64,000 nt of DNA from Struthio camelus (GCF_040807025.1 NC_090982.1:10062514-10126513); one strand, 5' to 3'; shown: positions 1 through 11,760, counted from the stretch's first letter. Translations and numbers: made by a program. The notes: generated from the sequence alone by a model not told the origin.

Positions 1-2517
1 CAAGTTGAGAGCCTATGGGTAAGGATTAAAGGGCAGGGTAACATGGGTGACACTGTTGTGGGGGTCTACTACAGGCCACCTGACCAGGAGGAAGTCATCG
101 ATGAGGCCTTCTACAGACAGCTGGAAGAAGCCTCACGATCACAGGCCCTGGTTCTCATGGTAGACTTCAACCACCCTGACATCTGCTGGGAAGACAGCAC
201 AGCTAGGCACAAACAGTCGAGGAGGTTCCTGCAGAGCACTGATGATAACTTCTTGACTCAGGTGGTGGAGACGCCAACGAGGAGAGGTGCAATGCTAGAC
301 CTTGTACTAACGAACAAAGAAGGTCTAGTTGGAGATGTGAAGGTTGGGGGCAGCCTTGGCTGCAGTGACCATGAGATGGTGGAGTTCAGGATCCTCCGAG
401 GAGGGAGTAGGGCAATGAGTAGGATTGCAACGCTGGACTTCAGGAGAGCTGACTTTGGCCTCTTCAGGGACCTACTTAGGGGAATCTCCTGGGGTAGGGC
501 CCTAGAAGGAAGAGGGGTCCAAGGAAGCTGGTTCATATTCAAGCGTCACTTCCTCCAGGCTCAGGATCAGTGCATCCCTCTGAGGAAGAAGTCCAGCAAA
601 GCGGGCAGGAGACCTGCATGGATGAGCAAGGAGCTCCTGGCCAAACTCCAGCAGAAGAAGGAAGTGTACAGAATGTGGAAAAGGGGACAGGCCACTGGGG
701 AGGAATACAGGGACGTTGTCAGAGTGTGCAGGCATGCGACAAGGAAGGCTAAGGCCCAATTTGAATTAAATCTGGCAAGGGATGTCAAGGACAACAAGAA
801 GGCCTTCTTCAAATACATCAAGAGCGAAAGGAAGCCTAGGGAAAACGTGGGCCCGCTGCTGAATGGGGCGGGTGCCCTGGTGACAAAGGATACAGAGAAG
901 GCAGAGTTGTTGAATGCCTTCTTTGCTTCCGTCTTCACTGCTAAGGCCAGTCCTCAGGAATTCCAGACCCTGGGGACAAGAGAGGAAGGCTGGAGAAAGG
1001 AAGACTCTCCCTTGGTGGAGGAGGATCAGGTTAGAGATCTTTTGTCCAAACTTGACATCCATAAATCCATGGGCCCCGATGGGATGCACCCACGAGTGCT
1101 GAGGGAGCTGGCGGATGTTATCGCTAGGCCACTCTCCATCATCTTGGAAAGGTCCTGGAGATCAGGAGAGGTGCCTGAGGACTGGAAGAAAGCCAATGTC
1201 ACGCCAGTCTTCCAAAAGGGCAAGAAGGAGGAGCCAGGACACTACAGGCCTGTCAGCCTCACCTCCATCCCTGGAAAGGTGATGGAACAGCTCCTCCTGG
1301 AGGTCCTCACTAAGCATCTGGAGGGCAAGAAGGGGATCAGGAGTAGTCAGCATGGATTCACCAAAGGGAAATCATGCCTGACCAATCTGATAGCCTTCTA
1401 TGACGGAATGACTGGCTGGGTAGATGAGGGGAGAGCAGTGGATGTTGTCTACCTGGACTTCAGCAAGGCTTTTGACACTGTCTCCCATCACATCCTCCTA
1501 GGTAAGCTCAGGAAGTGTGGGTTGGATGAGTGGACAGTGAGGTGGATTGAGAACTGGCTGGATGGCCGAGCTCAGAGGGTTGTGGTGAATGGCGCAGAGT
1601 CAAGTTGGAGGCCTGTGGCTAGTGGTGTCCCCCAGGGGTCAGTCCTGGGCCCAGTCTTGTTCAATATATTCATCAATGACCTGGAGGAAGGGACAGAGTG
1701 CACCCTCAGCAAGTTTGCTGATGATACGAAACTGGGGGGAGTGGCTGACACACCAGAAGGCTGTCCTGCCATTCAGAGGGACCTGGACAGGCTGGAGAGG
1801 TGGGCGGAGAGGAACCTCCTGCGGTTCAACAAAGGCAAGTGTAAGGTCCTGCACCTGGGGAGAAACAACCCCAGGCAGCAGGACAGGCTGGGGGTTGACC
1901 TGTTGGAAAGTAGCTCTGCCGAGAAGGACCTGGGAGTGCTGGTGGACAACAAGTTAAACATGAGCCAGCAGTGTGCCCTTGTGGCCAAGAAGGCCAATGG
2001 GATCCCGGGATGCATTAGGCAGAGTGTTGCCAGCAGGTGGAGGGAGGTGATGCTGCCCCTCTCCTCAGCCCTGGGGAGGCCTCCCCTGGAGTACTGTGTC
2101 CAGTTCTGGGCTCCCCAGGACAAGAGAGACATGGCAGTACTGGAGAGAGTGCAGCGGAGGGCTACCAAGATGATTAGAGGGCTGGAGCACCTCTCCTATG
2201 AAGAAAGACTGCAAGAGCTGGACCTGTTGAGCCTGGAGAAGAGAAGATTGAGAGGGGATCTCATCAACGTGTACAAGTATCTGAAGGGGGAGTGTCAAGA
2301 GGATGAGGCCAGCCTCTTCTCCGTGGTGCCCAGCAACAGGACAAGAGGCAACAGGCAGAAACTGAACCACAGGAAGTTCCATCTGAACATGAGGAAAAAC
2401 TTCTTCGCTGTGAGGGTGACAGAGCAGTGGCACAGGTTGCCCAGAGAGGTGGTGGAGTCTCCTTCGCTGGAGATATTCAAAACCCGTCTGGATGTGATCC
2501 TGGGCAATATGCTCTAG
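1..2517 (+). CDS. CR1 ORF2 polyprotein (endonuclease + reverse transcriptase), 5' partial
   Basis: The frame is open from base 1, so this is the inner part of ORF2 (838 codons plus stop); the internal ATG at 43 is not the true start. Residues 1 to about 125 are the C-terminal part of the APE-type endonuclease, with the DFNHPDICW block near codons 55-63 and the catalytic SDH near 123-125. The glycine normally preceding DFN is valine here (codon 54, GTA). A linker follows, then the reverse transcriptase: [34 protein letters not shown] (motif A aspartate), [14 protein letters not shown] (motif B) and FADD (catalytic pair, near 1711-1722). The C-terminal part has the CR1 thumb/tail motifs. The product would copy CR1 RNA at nicked target DNA. 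No stop or frameshift is visible, which is unusual for avian CR1. Confidence 0.93.
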   Translation, partial: QVESLWVRIKGQGNMGDTVVGVYYRPPDQEEVIDEAFYRQLEEASRSQALVLMVDFNHPDICWEDSTARHKQSRRFLQSTDDNFLTQVVETPTRRGAMLDLVLTNKEGLVGDVKVGGSLGCSDHEMVEFRILRGGSRAMSRIATLDFRRADFGLFRDLLRGISWGRALEGRGVQGSWFIFKRHFLQAQDQCIPLRKKSSKAGRRPAWMSKELLAKLQQKKEVYRMWKRGQATGEEYRDVVRVCRHATRKAKAQFELNLARDVKDNKKAFFKYIKSERKPRENVGPLLNGAGALVTKDTEKAELLNAFFASVFTAKASPQEFQTLGTREEGWRKEDSPLVEEDQVRDLLSKLDIHKSMGPDGMHPRVLRELADVIARPLSIILERSWRSGEVPEDWKKANVTPVFQKGKKEEPGHYRPVSLTSIPGKVMEQLLLEVLTKHLEGKKGIRSSQHGFTKGKSCLTNLIAFYDGMTGWVDEGRAVDVVYLDFSKAFDTVSHHILLGKLRKCGLDEWTVRWIENWLDGRAQRVVVNGAESSWRPVASGVPQGSVLGPVLFNIFINDLEEGTECTLSKFADDTKLGGVADTPEGCPAIQRDLDRLERWAERNLLRFNKGKCKVLHLGRNNPRQQDRLGVDLLESSSAEKDLGVLVDNKLNMSQQCALVAKKANGIPGCIRQSVASRWREVMLPLSSALGRPPLEYCVQFWAPQDKRDMAVLERVQRRATKMIRGLEHLSYEERLQELDLLSLEKRRLRGDLINVYKYLKGECQEDEASLFSVVPSNRTRGNRQKLNHRKFHLNMRKNFFAVRVTEQWHRLPREVVESPSLEIFKTRLDVILGNML

Positions 2518-2598
2518 AGGTCCCTGCTTGAACAGGGAGGTTGGACTAGGTGATCTCCAGAGGTCCCTTCCAACCTAAACGATTCTGTGATTCTGTGA
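1..2598 (+). mobile_element. CR1 LINE retrotransposon, 5' end outside window
   Basis: This is a CR1-family non-LTR retrotransposon lying in sense orientation in an intron of TDRD7. After the ORF2 stop at 2515-2517 comes a short 3' UTR with the usual CR1 tail (GGTTGGACTAGGTGATCTCC at about 2539), ending in two ATTCTGTG octamers at 2582-2597. There is no poly(A), as expected for CR1. Its 3' end lies about 205 bp upstream of the next TDRD7 exon. The 5' UTR, any ORF1 and the start of ORF2 are not in the window. It is much longer and less decayed than the other CR1 pieces here, so it is probably a younger insertion. Confidence 0.95.
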
Positions 2599-2802
2599 GA
2601 GATTAAGGGAGTAAATGGGGTTCATGCTTCCAGATCACAGTTGGAAGAGTTGATGTCTGTTCAGTTTATGCCAGATCTGGGAAGCCTGAGATAGGCCTGT
2701 AAGGAAGTTTGTGTATGTGTGTGCATAGGTAGCTTATTCTGGTACCTTGGCTGTGTGTGAATACTAATGCAACTCCTGTACTCTTATTCTCCCCCTTTTT
2801 AG

Positions 2803-2963
2803 GTGGTACAGGGTGATGATAAAAGGAATTCTTACAAACGGGTTGTTGTCTGTTTATGAGCTGGACTATGGTAAACATGAGCTTGTCAGCATGAAGAAAG
2901 TACAGCCACTCATGGATGCGTTTAGAAAACTACCTTTTCAAGCTATAATAGCTCAGCTTGCAG
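2803..2963 (+). CDS. TDRD7: TDRD7 penultimate coding exon
   Basis: The acceptor is a T/C-rich tract ending in TTTTTAG at 2802 and the donor is GTAGGT at 2964. The exon is 161 nt: one base completes the codon from the upstream exon, 53 codons follow, and one base is left over. It encodes Tudor-barrel strands. Confidence 0.9.
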
Positions 2964-5410
2964 GTAGGTAATAAGGATTTACAATTTTGTTGGCTAAAGT
3001 CATAAAGCAGTAGGGCTACCAAATGAATAGAAATGTTAAGGTGACAAAGCTAAAGGCTGGTGGCAGGTACTAAAGGCTAAAGTAAGTATGTATCCGCTCA
3101 GAGAAACCTACATAATGCATGCATACTTATGCCAACAAAGTAGCTCTACTTTTCTTCTTTATGTAGGTGGTGATGGTTCTGTTTTGTTAGTCCTGTTTTA
3201 ATGCAATGGTTAGAATATTTTTAATTACCATATATAAAACCCAAGATTGCTTAACCTTTCCAGCAGCTGATTTTCAGTATCACTAATATTAATCATTTAA
3301 ATTGGCTATTTAATTTGCAAAGAAGGGGGAAAATCAAAATTGAATGGCTTTCAGATCCTTAGAAAGAGTACCTGGTATAAAGTGTAAAAGTTATGATATA
3401 TCTGTTTATAAGACCTGGCATTCTGGTTATCCTAGCCTACGTAAACACCTTAGGGACTAGATGTTAACTTCTGGAGAAGTTTTTTCTTAAATATCTTGCC
3501 AGTATTGTAACTTATTATTTTCTAGTTCTTATTTGGAATCCAAAGTTGCCAGAAGGGGCAATCCGGGTGGGGGGGGGGGGTGGAGGGAGAGGGGAGGGGG
3601 AGGCAGGGCAGGGAGGCTTTGGCCAAATTTAAGCAAAACATTTGGACTGAGAAAATTATGCATAGGGAATGTGCATACATCTGATAGGTTTTTTTTTTTT
3701 TTAAAGTACAAGTTGGTCTCTGCTTGCTATCTTTTTTCCTTTTCTAAATTTCTGTCACTTCCGCATTGCTTTCGAAAGTATCTGTTCTTATTTGGCTGCT
3801 ACTTTTCACCCCTTTTTTTGGTAAATACCAATCTAGACTTCACTTAGAAAATGTGCTTAAACGTGCTTTAAAAAATTGACAGGCCACAAAGTTGGCGCTC
3901 TGATAGCGGGATCTGCTTTCCTGAATAGCCTCTGTGTGACCTTGAGGTTTGCTTTAAATTAGTCAAGTTGGCTGTGTTCCCACTAGGTTCGGGCCCTAGG
4001 AGGGCAGTGCTGAAATGAAGCTGATTTCTAGTTGTGGCTGTCTACTAGGGTAGTACAGGATACAGCTGAGCAAGCCAGCAAGTCATCCAGTTTTCCCACT
4101 TCAGAGAATTCAGAGCTAGTTAAGTTGACCTCCAAGCTGAATCATATTGCCAAGCAGTCCAGTAAAGCCCAGACAACCAGTAGCTATTTGCTACTATTTG
4201 TTCTTGCACTCTTGCTCTCTTTTTCATGTCTGTTTGCTCTCACGCCCTAGTATATTTTCTTATAGAATCTCTTTTGCTTCCCCACTGTAGCCTTTCCTAG
4301 TATTGATTACCTTTTTTCAACTGCTGACTTCTCATTCCTTCTGTAACCTGCAGGAGCTGGGTGTCTGTATTGTCTTGTCCTATCAGTAGCAAGCGGCTGC
4401 TAATAGTGAAAGTCAAGTGCCATCACTTTGCTACTTTGCTGCTTTTATCTGTAACTTGCTGCTTGGATTTTCATCTACAATGTTTGAGCTCCTTGTGTCT
4501 AGCTACTGCACGCCAGCTGTGGTCTGGGAAGACCAAGTCTGCAGCAGTCACGTCTTGGTGGGTGACAGCCACATTCAAAATCCTGTTTGTATGCTCATGT
4601 CACATCCCTGAGCAGACCTGCTTTGTGGGATGCTAATGTCAAAGAGTAACAGGAGTTGGGAAGCATTTCTCTTTAGTTCTGCGCTCTGCAGATGTACCTT
4701 GGGACTCACAGATTTGGCAGATACTTTAGTAGCTGGTGTTGCTTTGAGATGAAGAAAACTTGATCTAAAACAAACCTCTTAATATAAATAATTTTAGCAA
4801 CATTAGCCAGAATAAGAAAGCTTCGATTTCTTTTGAAAAGATCTTTGCAGATATCTGATTTGTCTGGGTAACATGGCTTGATAGTACATGGTAGCTAGTA
4901 CAATTTGAAATATACAGTGAGTCAAACCATTTGCCTTTCACTTTTGCGAACTTGTCCTTATCTTAAAACTTCAAGAAAAAATAAATGGCCTGTTCTCTGT
5001 AGTTAACCTTATTTGCATGGGAGATAAGTGAGCCAGCGTCTTTTCTAGAGCTAAGCCGCTTTCAGTTGCGCTTCCTTGAAATATCTGTTTTGTCAAGTAT
5101 TTAAACTTGCCCCAATTCTTTATAAACTAGATGATCCAGATGAGTCTAGTTTAAAAATGACCTTCTGTTTTGCATTATATTTGTCATAGGAGTGAAAAGC
5201 CAGCAGTGGTCGGAAGAGGCATCAGTAGTGTTTCGGAATCGTGTAGAGAAGAAACCCTTGGTCGCGCTGATACAGGCAGTTAATGAAAGCACTAATTCTT
5301 GGGATCGAAAAATAGTGACTTATTTAGTGGACACATCTCTTCCAGATACTGATATATGGATTCATGACTTTGTTTCTCAAGATCTTGTGGAGTTTTCAAA
5401 GGTTAATTAA
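2803..5410 (+). CDS. TDRD7: Tudor domain-containing protein 7, C-terminal part (last two coding exons)
   Basis: Two spliced exons (2803-2963 and 5190-5410) encode about 127 C-terminal residues of TDRD7. The protein is a Tudor/LOTUS component of germ-cell and lens RNA granules that binds methyl-arginine partners. The first exon gives part of the last Tudor barrel (WYRVMIKGI and [14 protein letters not shown]). The second carries the remaining conserved C-terminal region, with [14 protein letters not shown] and [15 protein letters not shown], and ends in SKVN-stop. The splice is phase 1 (GCA G/GA GTG) with GT-AG borders. Upstream exons lie left of the window. The identification rests on recognised family sequence and on TMOD1 being the next gene in the same orientation, as in other vertebrates. 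Confidence 0.92.
2964..5189 (+). other. TDRD7 last intron
   Basis: This 2.2-kb GT-AG intron holds no recognisable gene or CR1 copy. It has a G-rich run at about 3568-3612 and a T tract at about 3690-3702. Short frames near 4032-4636 look like chance. Confidence 0.8.
5190..5410 (+). CDS. TDRD7: TDRD7 terminal coding exon
   Basis: The acceptor is TTTGTCATAG ending at 5189. The exon begins with GA, completing a glycine codon split with the upstream exon, and runs in frame to TAA at 5408-5410. It encodes the conserved C terminus ending FSKVN. Confidence 0.92.
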
Positions 5411-5655
5411 TCACAACTTCTGAAATGTAGCAACTCAGATTCCTTAGCAATAAAAAGTAACAAGCTTTTGAAGAGAATTTTAACTGTTCTTACATGGCCT
5501 TGAAGATATGAAGGTGATAAATTTGAAAAATCTGCTTCTGTTCTTTGAAACATTTTATTTAACAAGTTTGGGTTCTATTGACTTCAAGTTGACTTTCTGA
5601 AAACTTGCACTTTGTTTACCACTGTAATACTAGAATATTTGAGTGAAAATATTAA
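5411..5655 (+). other. TDRD7: TDRD7 3' UTR with poly(A) signals
   Basis: AATAAA lies at 5449-5454, only 39 nt after the stop. A second candidate, ATTAAA, lies near 5650. The true 3' end cannot be fixed without transcripts; the later site is more usual for UTR length. Confidence 0.5.
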
Positions 5656-6588
5656 AGAAGTTATTTATCAGTAACACATTGACCTTTTTCTTGTCATCTT
5701 TTCCTTATATGGGGGGAGCTCCTTAAGTACAAACTCATAGCCACTATTGGATACTCCTCCCTTGTTTTTAACTTTTACTGGTATTACTTGTGAAACAAGG
5801 AAGCAATTGTCAATATTTCTAAATTTAGTGCCTTTGAGACATGCATTATTAGTGGGAGGGTTTTCCCATCCTTAACTTGCTAAATGTTGAATGGGTAAAC
5901 ATGCCTAGTTTGGGGGCAGGGAGGTCTGTGACTGCATTGGTGTGGTTTAACTTTCCCAGCAATATACCAACTTCATGTTTACTAGTCTACTTAATTTTCC
6001 TTAGGAATATCACTGTTAATTCTTTCTTCTCCCATTCTCCCTACTCCATTGTTGCTCAAGGCATTTCTTTCCTTATTTTTTGGTAGCACATTCAATCTAT
6101 GCATCTGAGAAGCTCAATACTGCTGCTCACAGGGAATAGCAGCAAGCGATATCTTATAAGCACGTGGATCAATGCTTCCTAGACTCCTAAACACTTTTTT
6201 TTTTGGCCCGGTTTACATTTTAAGGGCCTTAAAAATATTCAGAGAAGCTGTAGACGTTATAACTAATAGCCTACTGGTTAGATGTGACTGCTTTTCATAG
6301 TCCCTTAGGATTGTTAAACGCAGTTTTAAAACTTTACACAGCACAGGCCAGCAGAAGGAATTTTTCTGCTGAGCATAGTTTTATAATCTTTCTAGCAATA
6401 CACAAGCTGAGCTAACACTCGATCACATCCTGTCGCCTTGGGTAATGGAGGGGGTTGTTGCCTTTCCAGTGAAGTTAACGAGCAGATAAAATTTTTCCAT
6501 TGCATTACTGACCACCTCAGATTGGGCGACGAAACTGATGTAGACCAGACACTCATTTGGAAGGATACTTCACTCACATAGTGGATTT
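5656..6588. other. intergenic, TDRD7 to TMOD1, proximal part
   Basis: I see no gene or recognisable repeat here. The stretch is AT-rich unique-looking sequence with short chance frames. Confidence 0.6.
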
Positions 6589-6985
6589 CACAGAATGGCC
6601 GAGGTTGGAAGGCACCTCTGAAGATCACCTAGACCAACCCCTCTGCCCAAACAGGGTCATCTAGAGCACATTGCACAGGACAGCGTGCAGGTGGGTTTTG
6701 AATATCTCCAGCAAAGGAGACTCCACCACCTCTCTGGGCAACCTGTGCCAGTACTCTGTCACCCTCACAGGCAAGAAGTTTCTCCTCAGGTTCAGACGGA
6801 CCTTCCTGTGGTTCAGTTTCTGCCCGTTGCCTCTTGTCCTGTCACTGGGCACCACGGAGAAGAGTCTGGCCCCATCCTCTCGACACCCTCCCTTCAGATA
6901 CTTGGACACACGGAGGAGATCGCCTCTCAGTCTTCTCTTCTCCAGGCTGAACAGGCCCAGCTCTCGCAGCCTTTCTTCATTTCCA
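6589..6985 (-). mobile_element. CR1 LINE fragment, 3' end of ORF2
   Basis: This is a 5'-truncated CR1 copy on the minus strand. Its 3' end is at the low coordinate, with a CACAGAAT octamer complement near 6589 and GGTTGGTCTAGGTGATCTTC in the tail. The minus-strand frame 6661-6909 encodes the ORF2 C terminus (motifs [20 protein letters not shown] and [12 protein letters not shown]). It belongs to the same subfamily as the copy at 21909-22625, sharing the tail wording CACGCTGTCCTGTGCAATGT, and differs from the long copy at the left edge. Confidence 0.9.
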
Positions 6986-9326
6986 GCTGTTTCCCTATTT
7001 TATAGAAAACCTAGAGTTAATTGTTTGTGCACAAATATCTCTCTAGGTCTCTTCTGGTGGCCTTAGGTTTATTCATGTGATACTTCTGCGTTTGGGAGTC
7101 AGTTTCAGAAAAGCTGATTAGACAAATGACTCAAATAATTGCCAGGGAGAGGGGGAAAAAAGTTAGTGTCACACTCCTGTATGCATCACATCACTTTTAT
7201 AGGAAACAAAAATTGTAGACTCTGAATTACTGGCTTGTTCTACGTAAATGGAGGGATGGGCTTTCTGATAGGTTCCCTACCTAGTCAAACGGTGAAAGTT
7301 AGCCCTCAGTCTTAGCCCTGTCCTTCAGCCTCTTGATGTTCAGAAGTGCTTTAAAGGACAAGTGACTCAGTGATCAGGTTGGACTGCAGCAATATCACAT
7401 AGCATTAACACTTCTCTGATTTTTCTGGATCAGAAGTGCCTAAAAGGAAGATGGAAGGCTCTCTGCATAGTGGCAGCAGAGTGGTTTAGGGCTATGGGAC
7501 TTTATGGCTTGTCTAGCAGCAGAAAACCGATGTTAATCACCCTGCTGCAGCAATTTTGGAGAGAGGTAGTTCAAGATACGTTGCTGATGACAGTGTAGAA
7601 AAAACTTATCAATAACCGGTGAAGAACCTTTTATTTTTGAAGGTAAGCAGGGACTGCTCAGTCTGTTAGTCTAGTGTAGTGAATATTGTGGACCGTTTTG
7701 AATGTGCATGCATGTAAGTAAGGAACCCTGTCCCTGTTCACCTGCTGTTTTTATTGTTCCAAAGTCCTTCTGTTCTGCTGTTTTGTTATCAATAGCCAAA
7801 AATAATGTTGTAATAATGTAACAAAGCTCAATACCAAGCCCTTTAGGATAGGAAGATGATTTTATTTTGGAACAGAACTGAAGCGAAATTGACTTATTAT
7901 TCACATTCACCTATCCACACCCTCTCAAGTAACAGGGTCTGTTGTGCCCAAGATGTCTGTCCAGTGTGTAGGACCCAAAAGCTTGTGTCCAAGTGATCAG
8001 TCCAGGATTCCCTTGGATGCCGAGGATGAGACACTGTTGAATTCTCTTCATTACTCATGGGTTCTTCTTAGGCAGGCAGTCATATGCTGGTTCTAAATCT
8101 GCCTTTTGTACTCTTTAGGAATTGACAGTGGTCATGATTTATCTCCTTCCTGTTCCACCTCTAGGCGTTTGGGTGTCTCATGGCTCCTACAGTGTTCTCT
8201 GGCTTCCCATCATCATCTCTTACTGGCCTGAGTCTTTTCTTTAATCTGGATGTAGATTGTTCTCTCCTTTAGGCTTTATTTCCTGAACTGGATGTCCTGA
8301 GAAGCTGTACATGGGTGCCATCAACACCTGTCCTTCTTGGAGCCCTTCTCCTGCCTCTTGTTCTTACAGGTGCCTCCATACCCAGACACTCATACACAGT
8401 CTCCAGCCCAGCCCTACCAGTCTTAGTATTCCTATTGGATTTCTTCACAATAAATTTTTTAAAAAGCGGGAAAATATCTTTGTTTTCCCTAGCTGTTTGT
8501 GTTGGGTGTTTCAAAATGCTTCAAGTGAGGTGTTCAGGAATTCAAGAGGAAAAGAAGGAAGACGACCATTGGAGGAGAAAATTGGCTAGGAGAAATTGGC
8601 TGCTGTTGCAATTCATCTGAAATTAGGTAATACAGCCATTGTTGGTTTTGGCACTTTCTGATCAAAGTGAGATGTGTTATTTCAAATGCTATATGTGTGC
8701 TTGGAAAATATATCTTCCCACAAAATCTGCACCAAGACTCTTGATCTTCATGTGAGGCAACCTTGACTGGAGGTGAGGTACACTGGAATTCCTTGTAAAT
8801 TATGTTTCAGGAGTCAAATATGGGGGAAGGTGATATCTGAGAATCATTGAGAGCACAGGCCTGGCAGATTTGATAAGTAATCTCAGATACAATGATATTC
8901 TGAAACATGATATTCTGGAACAGAAAGCTGTTCCGATTAGAGAAATTAAAGGGAAACTGGGCAGAAATGGAGCTATAACTTGGAAATGTGCAGTGGATTT
9001 GTAACACTAGGATGGAAGAAAATATATGCATAAATTCTGAGTAAACAAGCTGTTTAAACCTGTAACACCTTCACCCTTGATAATTTTCTTACAGCTGTGG
9101 AGAAGGCCTGAGCTAAACAGCAAGAAGTCCTCTTAGAGCTATGGTGAGTGCCTCTCTGCCTGGACCGTACAAAGGCAGAGCCTGTATAACTAGTGCATGC
9201 AGTGATAAACAACCAAATTGCTAGTTTAATGCAAATTGCTAGTTAATATGTTTCTATCCATGTTAAAAGCGCACTGAAATGAGACTTGTTAAGTGCACTT
9301 GCTGCAGCAGAAGATACGACAGCTGA
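6986..9326. other. intergenic, no gene seen
   Basis: Unique-looking sequence. Frames at 7671-7910 and 8269-8620 have no family resemblance or exon structure that I can see. A short tandem pair containing a POU octamer is at about 9214-9247. Confidence 0.55.
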
Positions 9327-9478
9327 GTTTTGGCTGTGAACCGTATTTAACACTTTTGAGTTTGTTAAAGTCCTGATCTCAGCAAGTGCCTAGCAAAAGG
9401 CGCATCTCCTGTTCCTCAGGAGGCATTAGACATGCATTCTCTGTGTAACTTGTTAATTTACACAGAATGTTGCCTGCT
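9327..9478 (+). repeat. 152-bp direct duplication, copy A
   Basis: This block aligns without gaps to 11165-11316, with 10 mismatches by my count (about 93% identity). It contains an inverted repeat, TCTGTGTAA / TTACACAGA, near its right end, and TCCTGTTCCTCAGGA. Both copies end at the same base (TGCCTGCT). I do not recognise it as a known repeat family. Confidence 0.85.
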
Positions 9479-11164
9479 GAGAAAATTCAAGAGCCCACTA
9501 CTCCTTCCTGCCCTCAGGACCAGTTCTGTAGTCTTACATGTTCATTATGCCAGCTCTGGCACTGGTGTCCTGGCTGAAGGTGAAACATATTTTAATGGCT
9601 GAGCTAAAATGGTTTGAAGCTACCAATTTAAATAGCCATCCTTTTCTTCAGTAACTGTCACAGTTCCCTTAAGGAGATTCTTGCAATAAATGACTGTATG
9701 AATCGGAAGCATAGGATGGAACTGTACTGCAAGGAAGTCAGACACTGTTGAGCCCAGCATCCCAGACACACACACTGACGACTGAATCATCTGCCTCTTT
9801 GGGTTGTCATTGCAGTGTCTCTGTTAAGAATTTGATGGAACTGTTTTGTGTTGTGTTGCATGTAACCTGGCATGTACAGTCATGTATGTCTTCATCTAGC
9901 TTCTGGTTGCAGCTTTAGCAAGGTCACTGTAAGGCTTACAGGAGCTTTCAGCTGGATTTCATTATCCTTTTTGTCTTGATTAGTTTCAATTTCTCCTTCC
10001 CCAGCTACAACTGCATTGAAAGAAGATGAAGAATACAGGCGAAGAAGTTAATGTGTGAACTGCTGTAGGGTAGACCTAATGCAGAACAGTTTCGTTCTCT
10101 TCAGGGCTGCTTTGGAGCCTGCAGATCTGAATGGACTAAAGAGAGGATTAAGATGTAGGTCGTTAGGATGAAACAAGCACTTTCCTGAGCTCCTCAAGAG
10201 AGTGAGAGTTTTATTACGTGTTTAAGAGCATGTGCCCACCATCATCTGCAATCCTGCAAATTTTAATTGCTTGCTAATTGATAATTGAAATGGCATAGGG
10301 AGGTTTACTGGAACTGTTGTGAAGTTTAGTTGGTTGTTTGAAAAATACCCCTGCTGTGTTTGCACACTTTGAGGCTTGCTGACCTGCTGTTGGCCTCTAC
10401 TTGCTTTGCACCTGAGAGCTGATGAAGCAGAGTTTGGGACTCGACATCTGTAGTAACAGGAAAGAGGTTAGTTGTTTAGACTCTGAAGATGCTTTTTGAG
10501 CTTGTTGTCTGTTTCTGCTATGTTTTACCTCATTCTCTTCTTGGTGAGCTGACTGCTCCAGCGTCTAAAAAGCACAGATCAGAAACAGGCCTGAAACATT
10601 CAGCTTAATGCATCTGCGCAGCTCAATGTTGGATTCTTCGTATAGGATGCTTTGTATGGTGCCATGGGATAAACAACAGGTGATCAAACAGAATACAGTC
10701 TAACTGATTAGCAAACCAAGACAGCACCGCTCTCTGTATGTCTGAGAGATTCCTTTCATGCTAATCATCATGTATGTTTTAAACAGTGCATTATTTTATG
10801 CTTATGTTAAGCATACACCCAAAACACAGTAATTAAGAGCACATTGTCTTCAGTTCATACACTGTATCTACAGGGTACATTTAGGTGTCTCCCTGTCTTC
10901 GTACCGACTGTACAATACCACCACTATCTTGCGTAGATTTTTACTAGTCTATAGCCTGCGGGTACTCTGCTCTTATCTGGTTATTTATCTGTTGTGTTCT
11001 TAGGCTGTCCATGATTTCACCTGTAGAGCTATGATTTTACAGCTTTTGTTAATGTTTTTCCTTTATCCCACTTATCAGCTATAAGGTTCTCTGATCAATT
11101 TGCTAATTGAGCTGGTTGTGCTATTTGAGTATGCTGTATTCTTGCTTTGAAAAACATACAGACG
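9479..11164. other. spacer between the two 152-bp copies
   Basis: About 1.7 kb with no gene or recognisable element. No retroviral coding motif is visible, so there is no support for reading the flanking copies as LTRs. Confidence 0.5.
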
Positions 11165-11316
11165 GTTTTGTCTGTGAACCGTATTTAACACTTTTGAGTT
11201 TGCTGAAGTCCTGATCCCAGGAAGCGCCTAGCAAAAGATGCATCTCCTGTTCCTCAGGAGGCATTGGATATGCATTCTCTGTGTAACTTGTTAATTTACA
11301 CAGAATGTTGCCTGCT
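11165..11316 (+). repeat. 152-bp direct duplication, copy B
   Basis: Second copy of the 9327-9478 block, same orientation and same length, and it keeps the TCTGTGTAA / TTACACAGA inverted repeat. About 50 bp beyond its right end starts a minus-strand CR1 fragment that lacks its 3' tail. Confidence 0.85.
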
Positions 11317-11365
11317 TTTTAACTTCTATTTTTTAGCAGTCTCTCTTTGGGGTTTGTTGTGAATC

Positions 11366-11692
11366 AACCTCTCTGGGCAACCTGTGCCAGTGCTCTGTCA
11401 CCCTCACAGGCAAGAAGTTTCTCCTCAGGTTCAGACGGACCTTCCTGTGGTTCAGTTTCTGGCCATAGCCTCTTGTCCTGTCGCGGGGCACCACGGAGAA
11501 GAGTCTGGCCCCATCCTCTCGACACCCTCCCTTCAGATACTTGAACACACGGAGGAGATCGCTTCTCAGTCTTCTCTTCTCCAGGCTGAACAGGCCCAGC
11601 TCTCGCAGCCTTTCTTCAGAGGAGAGAAGCTCCAGTCCCCTCCTCATCTCTGTAGCCCTCCACTGGACTCTCTCCAGTAGTGCCATGTCACT
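11366..11692 (-). mobile_element. CR1 LINE fragment lacking its 3' tail
   Basis: This minus-strand CR1 piece encodes ORF2 C-terminal sequence ([37 protein letters not shown]). Homology stops abruptly near 11366 in the middle of that region, so the ORF end, 3' UTR and octamers are missing. LINE copies normally lose the 5' end, so a later deletion or rearrangement is likely. The upper end is at about 11692. Confidence 0.85.
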
Positions 11693-11760
11693 TGTGAATG
11701 GTGCTATGAGATGTATTACTTGCAGCATTTGTTGGTGTGGTGTGTCTTGGTAGCTGGCTA

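Noticed and set aside
258-2507. Antisense frames inside the left-edge CR1
   Set aside because: Shadows of the ORF2 reading frame on the other strand.
9327-11316. Reading the 152-bp copies as LTRs of a small retrovirus-like element
   Set aside because: The units lack TG...CA ends, no 4-6 bp target duplication was seen, and the 1.7-kb spacer shows no gag or pol motif or primer-binding site.
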